A stretch of 46,456 nucleotides of DNA. It comes from Erysipelotrichaceae bacterium. GTDB taxonomy: Bacteria; Bacillota_I; Bacilli_A; Erysipelotrichales; Coprobacillaceae. Location of the stretch: assembly GCA_021770925.1 (NCBI GenBank), contig JAETPY010000007.1, positions 1-46,456 on the forward strand, written 5' to 3'. Positions 9,782-17,287 of this stretch are shown here, piece after piece. Every line of letters begins with the position of its first letter. The stretch's first letter is position 1. The notes below the pieces were generated by a model. The model did no database searches and was not told the origin of the DNA. It was given only the letters and a program-made list of their open reading frames with translations. Position numbers and translations under genes: made by a program.

Positions 9782-10449
9782 TCAACTTCTACCTTATATC
9801 CTAATCCTCTTACTGTAACAACTTTAAATCCTGGTAAGTGACCTAGATTTTCACGAATTCGCTTAATATGAACATCTACAGTTCGATCAAAACCATCATA
9901 ATCCATTCCCCATATTTTTTCAATCAACTGCTCTCTACTAAATATTTGATCTGGATGCTTAGCTAATTCAAAAACTAATTCAAATTGTTTTAATGGTAGA
10001 TGAATAGTTTCATCAAAATAACGAATTTCATATTTTTCACCATCAAATTCAACATCGTTCAATTTAATAATATTTGATGTATTGACACTATATCTTTTTA
10101 ACACTGCTCTAACTCGAGCCATTAATTCAGTTGGATCAAAAGGTTTGACCACATAGTCATCAGCCCCAACTGAAAAACCTCTTAATTTGTCTTTGCTTTC
10201 TCCTTTAGCAGTCAGCATAATTACAGGAACATCTTTAAATTCCTTTAAATTTTCAACCAGTTCAAATCCATCCATTACTGGCATCATGACATCAATAATT
10301 CCTAAATCAATGTATTCATTTTCAAAGATTTCTAAAGCTTCCTCTCCATTACTAGCTTCCAGCATTTCAAAACCTTCTTTGTTTAAATAAAAACCAATTA
10401 ATTCTCTAATATCTCTTTCATCATCTACTACCAATACCCTTGGTTTCAT
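9778..10449 (-). CDS. OmpR/PhoB-family response regulator
   Basis: 223 aa. Receiver domain with acidic pair Asp10/Glu11, phospho-acceptor Asp53 in LGIIDVMMP, the conserved Thr in MLTAKG and Lys in VVKPFDP. The C-terminal winged helix (about 130-223) ends with DRTVDVHIKRIRENLG and VRGLGYKVE, typical of the OmpR/PhoB class. Shine-Dalgarno GAGGTG lies 5 nt before the ATG. It is the first gene of the set and overlaps its kinase by 4 nt. Its targets cannot be read from the sequence. Confidence 0.95.
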   Translation of the reverse strand: MKPRVLVVDDERDIRELIGFYLNKEGFEMLEASNGEEALEIFENEYIDLGIIDVMMPVMDGFELVENLKEFKDVPVIMLTAKGESKDKLRGFSVGADDYVVKPFDPTELMARVRAVLKRYSVNTSNIIKLNDVEFDGEKYEIRYFDETIHLPLKQFELVFELAKHPDQIFSREQLIEKIWGMDYDGFDRTVDVHIKRIRENLGHLPGFKVVTVRGLGYKVEVE

Positions 10450-10478
10450 ATCAACACCTCAATTCATTGTTAGATTAT

Positions 10479-10507
10479 AACATAATTTATTTTGTAAATA
10501 TAGTCAA
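10479..10507 (-). promoter_or_regulatory. Probable promoter of the response regulator/kinase/smc/SRP unit
   Basis: TTGACT (10502-10507) and TATGTT (10479-10484) are spaced by 17 bp on the minus strand. A TATAAT overlaps just downstream (10474-10479), so the exact -10 is uncertain. Confidence 0.5.
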
Positions 10508-10515
10508 ACCCCAAG

Positions 10516-10543
10516 TAAAAAGCAGAAAACTACAGTTTTCTGC
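10516..10543 (-). terminator. Intrinsic terminator after the nrnA/membrane protein pair
   Basis: Perfect 10-bp stem GCAGAAAACT / AGTTTTCTGC (10522-10543) followed on the minus strand by TTTTTAC. It abuts the stop codon of the 554-residue protein. Confidence 0.88.
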
Positions 10544-12208
10544 CTAATTGAATTCAATTGAAGTAATTACCTCACTATCATCTTTGCTATTAACAAACTC
10601 AATTGTTACAACATCTCCAGCTTTAGCAAGTGGAAAACGATTGCTTAAACTAATATCGCCAATAAAAACTGTCTCACTGCCTTCGATTTTAAAATAATAA
10701 GTACTATTCCCATCAACTACAGCTTCACTAATAGCACTAATAGCACCCGTTAACTTATTCGTTTTAAAATCACCAGCATCCGTCTTTTTCCCATTCGATT
10801 CAAGTAAAGCATAGTAAGCCTGTTCTGCTTGAGCCACACTATCACCAGTAGCAACAATTTGATAGTTTTCAACACTAACAAAAGCATATTTTTTAACTAA
10901 ATCAGCATCATCTTTTAATGATAAAAAATAAGTTGGCTGTCCTCCAGCATTAATTAAAATAGGAAAAGTTGCTTTATATTTAAGATTTTGAACCTGTCCT
11001 TCAGCTGATGACATTGCCGAATATTCTTCTGCTCCAGAAATATTATAATATTTACTTTCTTTAGTTCTCAAATTAATCATCGCAAATCCAACATTTGAAG
11101 CATCTTTGGATACTGAAGTTAACCCAGTATACAAATAAACATCATCATTAATAGCCACATAATTATAACCGTCTGTAGGCTGTAATACCCCTTTTTGTGA
11201 AAGCAGAGTATTAAAATAACCATTAGTATATTTTCCATAATTTTCTAACTGACTTAATACTAAATCAGCTGGATATACACGATCGACCCACTCAGGAACT
11301 TTTTTAATGTCATAATATTCATGATCACCATTTATCGCATTAACAAGCACAGCCCCTGTTATATCTTTACCACCAAAAACACCGATTTTATACTCATATA
11401 CTGGTGCAATCCAATACGGAATACCATTATCGTCAATTTCAAAAGCAAGAGTATCAAACATTAAAGTAGGATAATTGGCACGTAGATGACGTTCAATCTT
11501 TCTGCCAAAATGCTCTGATTTTGAAAATTTCATCCCTTCTTTTAATTTAACAACTTCGGATTCCTGACTAACCATATTAACCCTTATATAAGCTGGCAAT
11601 CCTTCACTTCGGTTAGTAAACCATTTAATTAAGTCACTATATTCAAGCGGTGTGACTCGATAAGGGTTATCATTATAATTAATTTGTTCATATGATTCAT
11701 CAACATCAAATTGAGAAACATAGTCTATCATTTCCCCCATCTTACGATCACCTAATTTAATTGCACTGTCACGATCAACAACAGGAATCGACTGATAAGA
11801 AATTGTTTTATTATCATCATAAAAATCAGCTTTTTTATCAAGGGTCAGTTGTTTTTGATAACTTTTAGCATTAAAAACCGGTGAACTTACAAAAGTTCCT
11901 CCTGCTACATAAATTACTAAAACTCCACCTAAAATCAAACTATATTTAATAATTTTATTAAAACCATGATTTAAAACCACATAGACTCCATCAAAAATAA
12001 ATAATAAAAAACAAAAATAAATAATAAACTGAGGTGAATGAAAGTTTAATGGAATTAATAAAACATATTCACTAATTAAACCAATTACCAATGTAATAAC
12101 CACAGCTTTAATCAAAGCACCTTTTGGTGGTTCATTTACAACATTTTTATGACCACGAGTAGCAAATCCTTCAATAAAATTTGCAAATATTTCATTTATT
12201 TTATTCAT
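10544..12208 (-). CDS. Conserved membrane protein of unknown function with large extracytoplasmic domain
   Basis: 554 aa. The N-terminal 120 residues hold about three hydrophobic helices (near 32-54, 60-78, 86-108). After them comes a region of more than 400 residues, probably outside the cell, without cysteine-rich or catalytic motifs that I recognise. A segment reading GAVLVNAINGDHEYYDI recalls PepSY-like folds, and the C-terminus (about 480-554) looks like a small beta domain. I recall similar proteins in Clostridia annotated only as hypothetical; this was not checked. It overlaps nrnA by 8 nt, so the two are translationally coupled. Confidence 0.75.
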   Translation of the reverse strand: MNKINEIFANFIEGFATRGHKNVVNEPPKGALIKAVVITLVIGLISEYVLLIPLNFHSPQFIIYFCFLLFIFDGVYVVLNHGFNKIIKYSLILGGVLVIYVAGGTFVSSPVFNAKSYQKQLTLDKKADFYDDNKTISYQSIPVVDRDSAIKLGDRKMGEMIDYVSQFDVDESYEQINYNDNPYRVTPLEYSDLIKWFTNRSEGLPAYIRVNMVSQESEVVKLKEGMKFSKSEHFGRKIERHLRANYPTLMFDTLAFEIDDNGIPYWIAPVYEYKIGVFGGKDITGAVLVNAINGDHEYYDIKKVPEWVDRVYPADLVLSQLENYGKYTNGYFNTLLSQKGVLQPTDGYNYVAINDDVYLYTGLTSVSKDASNVGFAMINLRTKESKYYNISGAEEYSAMSSAEGQVQNLKYKATFPILINAGGQPTYFLSLKDDADLVKKYAFVSVENYQIVATGDSVAQAEQAYYALLESNGKKTDAGDFKTNKLTGAISAISEAVVDGNSTYYFKIEGSETVFIGDISLSNRFPLAKAGDVVTIEFVNSKDDSEVITSIEFN

Positions 12209-13139
12209 TTATAAGCTCCTTTAAATCTTTAACTAATTCTGGCAGCATATCAATAGAATTAAGTTTTGCTCCACTTGCTAGAGCATGACCACCGCCATTA
12301 TACTTTCTAGCAACTTCATTGACTGCAAAATCTCGAGAACGAATACTAACACGCCAATTATTATCAGCCGCATTTTCGGTTATTGCTACCCAAATTTTAT
12401 ATTCAATTACCCCAGATAAGATATTAACAAAATCTGAACCTCGTTCTCTACTGATTCCAAGGCCTTTTAAATCTTCGTCTGTTAAAACATAATATGCTAC
12501 TCCGCCATCAAACTTATAATTATTTAAAATAAATTTATTAACTTCTAATTCACCAGCATTTTTTAAATAGATTCGATTATATAATTCAATAATATCAATT
12601 CCCGTCTTTAATAATGTACTAGCAGCTTCAAATGTTCTAACATCTGTATTTTTATATAAAAACCTTGAAGTATCACCAATAATTCCCAAATATAGCGCCG
12701 CCGCTCCATCTTGAGATAACTTTAAAATATTATTATCTTTATATAATTGGGTTACTAATTGGCTAGCAGAACTAGCTGTACTATCTTCATAATTTAAATC
12801 ACCATAACTATCAACAACTACATGATGATCAATTTTAATAAGTTCTTTACATTTTTGATAATTTCCATCATCAATTCTTTCCTTGTTAGCTGTATCTAAA
12901 ACTATTCCAAGTACTTCATTACCATAATCAACATCATTACAATTAACATCAACTGTATACTTTTTTACCAATTCAGAACTAAAATCACCACAAACATAAA
13001 CATTTTTATCTGGATATGTGGTTTTGATTATATCATACAACCCAAACTGGCTTCCAAAAGCATCAAAATCAGGATTCACATGTCGATAAACAGCAATATA
13101 ATCATACGCTTCTATCTTCTCAATAATTTCTTTATCCAT
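12201..13139 (-). CDS. nrnA: DHH-family phosphoesterase, NrnA-like (nanoRNase / pAp phosphatase)
   Basis: 312 aa. DHH/DHHA1 enzymes of this type degrade 2-5 nt RNAs and dephosphorylate pAp. Motifs: HVNPDFDAFGS near the N-terminus (metal ligands), VLDTANKERID, KIDHHVV (the DHH triad) and, in DHHA1, YNGGGHALASGAKL near the C-terminus. Length fits NrnA (about 310-320). Shine-Dalgarno AAAGGAGTG precedes the ATG. Some relatives act on cyclic dinucleotides (GdpP), but those carry extra membrane, PAS and GGDEF parts that are missing here. Confidence 0.85.
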   Translation of the reverse strand: MDKEIIEKIEAYDYIAVYRHVNPDFDAFGSQFGLYDIIKTTYPDKNVYVCGDFSSELVKKYTVDVNCNDVDYGNEVLGIVLDTANKERIDDGNYQKCKELIKIDHHVVVDSYGDLNYEDSTASSASQLVTQLYKDNNILKLSQDGAAALYLGIIGDTSRFLYKNTDVRTFEAASTLLKTGIDIIELYNRIYLKNAGELEVNKFILNNYKFDGGVAYYVLTDEDLKGLGISRERGSDFVNILSGVIEYKIWVAITENAADNNWRVSIRSRDFAVNEVARKYNGGGHALASGAKLNSIDMLPELVKDLKELINE

Positions 13140-13391
13140 TTTTTCACTCCTTTAATACCTTAGACTATAACATATTTTTATATAAAGATAAACAGAAAGG
13201 ATTTTATGTTTTCTTTTTTGTAAAAACTATCACATGCAAACCGTAATATTCGATAAAATAGTTATCTTAAATTTAAAAAACCGTAATTATATACATATTT
13301 TAATGATTCAAATCAAAGGCAGATAAACTCTAATTAAACATAAATCACCATAATCATATATTTCAAGATCTTGATTAATGCCCCTATTCAA

Positions 13392-13568
13392 TTATAGAAT
13401 TACAAATTTTTTCTGTGACATAAATCCATGTATTCGACAAGGAATGTTTACAGTACTAAGCAAAGTTATAAGTAATGCTGCTTTTCTATTACATTATTCA
13501 TAGTCATTCAATAGCACTTTTGATACCACAATACTATCATCTACATTATTACCAAACTAAATTTCATC
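13392..13568 (-). pseudogene. Remnant of a transglutaminase-like domain gene
   Basis: No open gene lies in the 450-bp gap 13140-13588, but one minus frame from 13568 reads FGNNVDDSIVVSKVLLNDYE, a stop, then CNRKAALLITLL and NIPCRIHGFM. This matches the pattern around the catalytic Cys of bacterial transglutaminase-like proteins (YGxCNxKAxLLxALLRxxGIPCRIHGF). In-frame stops at 13557-13559, near the Cys, and at 13392 break it. The upstream part is replaced by the AlkD gene and the downstream His/Asp part is not recognisable. Family call from motif memory. Confidence 0.6.
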
Positions 13569-13588
13569 AAAACCTTATCTTCGATTCA

Positions 13589-14248
13589 TTATATATATTT
13601 ACCTGCTTCTTTTATGCTTAATTTATTCATTTTGTCTTTATATTTATCTATAAAATATCTAACCCAATTAGGATTCGTTTTAGAATAATCCCTTAAACTC
13701 CAGCCAATCGCTTTATTTATAAAGAACTCATCACTACCAAAATTATTAACTACTATTTGTTCCAATAATTTTGTATTTGTTTTTTCTTTTCGACACAATT
13801 GATGATCGATTGCCACTCTTCTGATCCAAAAATCCTCATCTTTAGACCATTTTAACATTAGATCATCAACGCGATTATCTCGTAAGCCTATTCTTCCAAT
13901 AACTGTATCTAAAAAGTCTATCGTATCCCACCACTGTTTTGATTTAAGATATTTCTTTATTTTAAAAATATCTTCATAAGTTAAATATTTTATCATAGCA
14001 TTTAAATAATCACATACAAGATATTGAAATTCGCGATGTTCATCTTGGTAACATTTATCTAAAAAATCCCAATCTATTATTTTATTTTTCTTTTCATCTT
14101 TGAGAAAACTTTTATATATTTCTTTTCTTTTAGGCGTTGGAAGCCCATAAAACTTGAACTTGTTACGCATATATTTTGCCATTGCAAGAGCATTTTCTTT
14201 ATCTTCCCTATTTTCAAACATTGCCCTTATTTCTAAATATTTATCCAT
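13589..14248 (-). CDS. DNA alkylation repair protein, AlkD-like HEAT-repeat glycosylase
   Basis: 219 aa. AlkD proteins excise cationic alkylated bases such as N3- and N7-alkylpurines without base flipping. The protein is all-helical and Lys-rich. Residues likely to match the AlkD active site are Trp107 and Asp111 in KQWWDTIDFLD, Arg143/Arg144 in DFWIRRVAIDHQL, and Trp183 in AIGWSLRDYSK. The ending TNPNWVRYFIDKYKDKM is typical of the family. Shine-Dalgarno AGGGAGG lies before the ATG. It follows ackA after a terminator; I see no strong promoter of its own in the 33 bp between the hairpin and the start codon. Confidence 0.9.
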   Translation of the reverse strand: MDKYLEIRAMFENREDKENALAMAKYMRNKFKFYGLPTPKRKEIYKSFLKDEKKNKIIDWDFLDKCYQDEHREFQYLVCDYLNAMIKYLTYEDIFKIKKYLKSKQWWDTIDFLDTVIGRIGLRDNRVDDLMLKWSKDEDFWIRRVAIDHQLCRKEKTNTKLLEQIVVNNFGSDEFFINKAIGWSLRDYSKTNPNWVRYFIDKYKDKMNKLSIKEAGKYI

Positions 14249-14280
14249 GATCAGCCTCCCTATAAAATATCATCACTATT

Positions 14281-14310
14281 ATAAAAGGTTATTGAACAAT
14301 TTCAATAACC
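14281..14310 (-). terminator. Intrinsic terminator after ackA
   Basis: 10-bp perfect stem GGTTATTGAA / TTCAATAACC (14287-14310) followed on the minus strand by TTTTAT. Confidence 0.88.
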
Positions 14311-14319
14311 CTTTATTGA

Positions 14320-15516
14320 CTATAGTCCTAAAATATTTACTGTATCGCGAGCAATCATCACTTCTTCATTAGTTGGAATTACATATACTTCCACCTGCGA
14401 AAATTGATTTGAAATCACACGATTTTCTTTGCTTCTTACCTCATTTGCTTTTTCATCCAAGAAAGCTCCTAAAGCACGTGAAATATTATCAATGATCAAA
14501 CGGCGCAAATAAGCTGCATTTTCTCCAACTCCAGCTGTAAATGCAATTGCATCAACACCACCCATTTCAACAAAATAACTTCCAATATATTTTGAAACGA
14601 TTCGTGCATATAATAAACTAGTTAATAAAGCACGTTCATCACCATCTTTAAATAAAGCATTTTCAATATCCCGTGAATCTGAAGAAATCCCAGAAATACC
14701 TAACATTCCTGATTTCTTATTATAAATATCTAATACTTCATCAGGTGTCTTATTTAATTTTTTACATAAATAAGGCATGATTGAAGGATCAACATCACCA
14801 CAGCGAGTTCCCATCATGACTCCAGCTAAAGGTGTAAAGCCCATTGAAGTATCAATACATACACCATCCTGAACAGCTGAAATACTAGCGCCATTTCCTA
14901 AATGACAAACAATAATTCTTGAATGTTTAGGATTACCTAACATCTCGTTAGCAACTTGTGAAACATATTTATGACTTGTACCATGTGCACCGTATTTACG
15001 TACCTTTAAATCTTTATAATATTCTAGAGGTAAAGGATATAAAAATCTTTCCCGGTCTAATGTTTGGTGAAAAGCGGTATCAAAAACAAATACATGTTCT
15101 ACACCTGGCAGTGCTTTTTTAAAAGCGTTATAACCAATTATATGAGCCGGATTATGAAGCGGTGCTAATTCAGCTAATTCTTCAACCTTACTAACAACAT
15201 CATCATCTACTTTCACAGAATCACCAAAATATTCTCCACCATGAACAATTCGATGACCACAAGCATCGATCTCATCTAAACTATTTACTACTTTTTGATC
15301 AACTAATGCATCTAATAATAATTGTACTGCAACGCTGTGATCTTCAATCGGACATTGTTTCGTATACTTTTCACCATTATATTTCATTTCGAAGTTACCT
15401 TGTTCTAGACCAATTCTTTCTACTATTCCAGAAGTAATAACTTCTTCACTTGGCATATTGATTAACTGGAATTTCAAAGAAGAACTTCCTGCATTTATAG
15501 CCATTACTTTAACCAT
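14320..15516 (-). CDS. ackA: Acetate kinase
   Basis: 398 aa, usual length. Converts acetyl phosphate plus ADP to acetate plus ATP, the ATP-yielding step of overflow fermentation. Motifs: N-terminal INAGSSSLKFQL, AFHQTLDRE, GAHGTSHKYVS, CHLGNGAS, GFTPLAGVMMGTRCGDVDP and C-terminal FTAGVGENA, all of the ASKHA acetokinase fold. Shine-Dalgarno AAGGAGGAATT. Phosphotransacetylase (pta) is not adjacent. It is monocistronic, with its own promoter, an upstream cre box and its own terminator. Confidence 0.98.
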   Translation of the reverse strand: MVKVMAINAGSSSLKFQLINMPSEEVITSGIVERIGLEQGNFEMKYNGEKYTKQCPIEDHSVAVQLLLDALVDQKVVNSLDEIDACGHRIVHGGEYFGDSVKVDDDVVSKVEELAELAPLHNPAHIIGYNAFKKALPGVEHVFVFDTAFHQTLDRERFLYPLPLEYYKDLKVRKYGAHGTSHKYVSQVANEMLGNPKHSRIIVCHLGNGASISAVQDGVCIDTSMGFTPLAGVMMGTRCGDVDPSIMPYLCKKLNKTPDEVLDIYNKKSGMLGISGISSDSRDIENALFKDGDERALLTSLLYARIVSKYIGSYFVEMGGVDAIAFTAGVGENAAYLRRLIIDNISRALGAFLDEKANEVRSKENRVISNQFSQVEVYVIPTNEEVMIARDTVNILGL

Positions 15517-15549
15517 TTATAATTCCTCCTTAGTTTTGTCATCTTTTAT

Positions 15550-15578
15550 ATTGTACCTAAATTATCGACCAAACTCAA
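15550..15578 (-). promoter_or_regulatory. ackA promoter
   Basis: TTGAGT (15573-15578), a 17-bp spacer and TACAAT (15550-15555) on the minus strand. Transcription should start near 15543, about 27 bp before the ackA ATG. Confidence 0.75.
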
Positions 15579-15586
15579 CATTTTTT

Positions 15587-15601
15587 TAGAAGCGCTTTCA
15601 A
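15587..15601 (-). promoter_or_regulatory. cre box (CcpA operator) upstream of ackA
   Basis: TTGAAAGCGCTTCTA fits the degenerate cre consensus WTGNAANCGNWNNCW at 14 of 15 positions, with the palindromic core AAGCGCTT. Its centre lies about 51 bp upstream of the predicted start, just beyond the -35 box, the position from which CcpA activates ackA in Bacillus. A ccpA gene is in this window. Confidence 0.7.
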
Positions 15602-15634
15602 TTTTTAATTGTATTATATATTTATTGACAATTT

Positions 15635-15659
15635 AAAACCCTAGCTTTACTAGGGTTTT
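15635..15659 (-). terminator. Terminator after the first SASP gene
   Basis: Perfect stem AAAACCCTAG / CTAGGGTTTT around a 5-nt loop, 8 bp past the stop codon. The same CCCTAG/CTAGGG design follows the other SASP copies. Confidence 0.8.
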
Positions 15660-15666
15660 AAAATAA

Positions 15667-15885
15667 TTATTTTGATTGATTGTAATTAGATGAACTCATT
15701 TGAGATTGTCCCATAGCTACTAATCTTTTTGTGATTTCGCCACCTACAGAACCATTCGCACGAGCAGTTGTATCAGGACCTAAATTAACGCCAAATTCGT
15801 TTGCAATTTCGTATTTCATTTGATCAATTGCATTTTGAGCTCCAGGAACAACTAATTTGTTTTTGCTAGAGTTACTTTGTGACAT
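15667..15885 (-). CDS. Alpha/beta-type small acid-soluble spore protein (copy 1)
   Basis: 72 aa. These proteins coat DNA in the forespore, protect it from UV and heat, and are degraded at germination. Diagnostic stretches: [20 protein letters not shown] with the GPR protease site in NEFGVNLG, and [20 protein letters not shown]. The C-terminus is Ser/Asn/Gln-rich. Shine-Dalgarno AGGAGGTG. Expression should be sporulation-specific (sigma-G in Bacillus). I did not find an unambiguous sigma-G promoter, though GCATAAT about 40 bp upstream of the Shine-Dalgarno site is a possible -10. Confidence 0.96.
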   Translation of the reverse strand: MSQSNSSKNKLVVPGAQNAIDQMKYEIANEFGVNLGPDTTARANGSVGGEITKRLVAMGQSQMSSSNYNQSK

Positions 15886-15901
15886 ATATTTTCACCTCCT
15901 G

Positions 15902-15918
15902 ACACAATTATTTTGTGT
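15902..15918 (-). promoter_or_regulatory. 5'-UTR hairpin before the SASP copy 1 ribosome site
   Basis: ACACAA / TTGTGT with a 5-nt loop ends 1 nt before AGGAGGTG (15893-15900). A matching hairpin with changed loop bases precedes SASP copy 2. Confidence 0.55.
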
Positions 15919-15985
15919 TATTAATTTTAAATTATGCATTTTAATTTAAAATTTTTTTAAATTTTCAATTTTTAATAAACAAACA

Positions 15986-16010
15986 AAAATCCTAGCTTAA
16001 CTAGGGTTTT
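15986..16010 (-). terminator. Leftover terminator of the truncated SASP copy
   Basis: CCTAG / CTAGG stem with flanking A and T runs, lying downstream of the SASP fragment just as the intact copies have it. Confidence 0.5.
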
Positions 16011-16071
16011 ATCAACTATTTAGATTGATTATAACGATTTGATGAACTCATTTGTTTTTGTTCCATCTCAA
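16001..16071 (-). repeat. 71-bp direct repeat, left copy (SASP 3' end)
   Basis: Matches 17684-17754 at 70 of 71 positions (offset 1,683 bp; T versus C in GTTCC/GTCCC). It spans the terminator arm, stop codon and last 18 codons of a SASP gene. Confidence 0.9.
16016..16071 (-). pseudogene. Truncated third SASP gene (C-terminal fragment)
   Basis: Reads [17 protein letters not shown] then stop, nearly the C-terminus of SASP copy 2 ([17 protein letters not shown]). The similarity ends abruptly at 16071. No start, core domain or ribosome site remains. Confidence 0.85.
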
Positions 16072-16446
16072 AAATATTAATTACTAAATGTGTACAAAAT
16101 ATACAAATTATACTAAAAAAGTCATACTTCTGTCTGTGAAAATTATACATTTTATACTCTTTTTTGGGGAATTTTTAAAAGTAAATAAATCATTATATCT
16201 TTTATTATATATTACCCTAAAAAATAAAATTTATTTCTTTTTTATCTATAACAAATACTTCTTATATGTAATATGGATAGAGCACTAATTTTTCAGCTAA
16301 TTATATTTATTAATTTTCCTGATAAATAAAGCTCTCATAGATGGCTTGTAAGTTATAATATTTCTACTTCCTACCACATAAATTATTTTTATTTTTGTAA
16401 ATTTGTTAAAAATAAATTTATGAATCTAATGGATAAGAAATAAGAA

Positions 16447-16551
16447 GCAAGACAAAATTTAAAAGAATATTAAAATATTGTATTGCTTGACTTTTGTACT
16501 TCATATTAGTATTCTAATAATAGAGAGTACTTTCTTTATAATTTGTCTTGC
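16447..16551. repeat. Inverted repeat pair flanking a promoter
   Basis: Left arm GCAAGACAAAATT (16447-16459) and right arm AATTTGTCTTGC (16540-16551) are inverted copies apart from one extra A. With mismatches the similarity extends inward to about 20 bp. The 80 bp between them contain the promoter of the secreted-protein genes. The arrangement resembles invertible promoters, but a chance repeat in AT-rich DNA is possible. Confidence 0.5.
16487..16515 (+). promoter_or_regulatory. Promoter of the secreted-protein pair
   Basis: TTGACT (16487-16492), a 17-bp spacer and TATTCT (16510-16515), inside the inverted repeats and pointing at the gene starting at 16596. Confidence 0.6.
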
Positions 16552-16595
16552 AAAATAATAAAAGGTGGTAAATGGAAGTCACAGAATGGAGAGAA

Positions 16596-17274
16596 ATGAA
16601 AACTTTAAAACAATTGAATAAGAATTTTTATAGTGCATTATTAACTTTAGTAGTTTTATTATTATCTATAAGCAGTATTAGAGCAGCAGAAAATGTAGGA
16701 TATTATGCAAGAACCTATCCTAACATAAATAAATATCTTAGTGCTGCTTTTAATGAAAATATCCATGATGTTCATATTTTTAATGATTCAGGCATTGATG
16801 TTACTGAACAGTTCATATTGGATAATCAGGATAAAGCCTGGCAATCAGTTATGGATAATTATGCTAATGGAAGTTATCTATTAAAAGTCAACAAATCTGA
16901 TGAAGTAGCAGAGCCAACACCATATGTTTCTCAATCAATTTCCAAAGAAACCGGCTGGATTTATAAAATTTTAGAATATAATGGTAGAAAAACAGCAAAT
17001 GAGTTTGGTGGAAAAGTAAAAGCTGTTTGTACATTTAATGATGCAATTTGACAATATACTAACATTAGTAATCCATATATATAAAGGATCACTTACTTCA
17101 GAGAACGTAAGTGATATTAAATTAACATATGGTAAAACTGTTGCAGCTAATAAAAGAAAAGTCACTCATAGTAATTTTTCATTTCTAGTTTATGATGAAC
17201 AATTTGGCAATAATAGTGGAATGGGTCTATATTATGATGAATTCACAATTCCAAACTCTCTAACTTTTAATTAA
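16596..17274 (+). pseudogene. Secreted protein of unknown family, split by a frameshift
   Basis: From ATG 16596 (GGAGAG 4 nt upstream; preferred over ATG 16572) the frame encodes a signal peptide ending SSIRAA, then a domain beginning YYARTYPNINKYLSAAFNEN, and stops at 17049-17051. The next frame continues without a gap (DNILTLVIHIYKG...) to 17274, so one extra T in ATTTGAC near 17047 probably split a gene of about 225 codons. I do not recognise the family. Residues after the signal peptide resemble the next gene's product: YPN-KYL-AFN-N, V-I, VT-FI-N, a Trp, M-N, and Y-L-V. A sequencing error could also explain the shift. Confidence 0.6.
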
Positions 17275-17287
17275 AAGGCAGTTATTT

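Larger units (their letters stand above)
16072..16595. other. AT-rich non-coding stretch of the accessory module
   Basis: About 520 bp, even richer in A/T than its surroundings. A 66-codon ORF at 16088-16288 (plus) has no convincing ribosome site and a low-complexity Ile/Leu/Phe/Lys/Tyr product; I do not call it. The right part holds an imperfect inverted repeat pair and a promoter, listed separately. Confidence 0.6.

Noticed and set aside
16088-16288. 66-codon plus-strand ORF
   Set aside because: Low-complexity Ile/Leu/Phe/Lys/Tyr product in extremely AT-rich DNA, no convincing ribosome site, no similarity to the neighbouring secreted proteins.
17038-17274. Separate 78-codon gene
   Set aside because: It continues the upstream secreted protein exactly after a one-base shift and lacks its own signal peptide and ribosome site, so it is better read as the second half of a broken gene.
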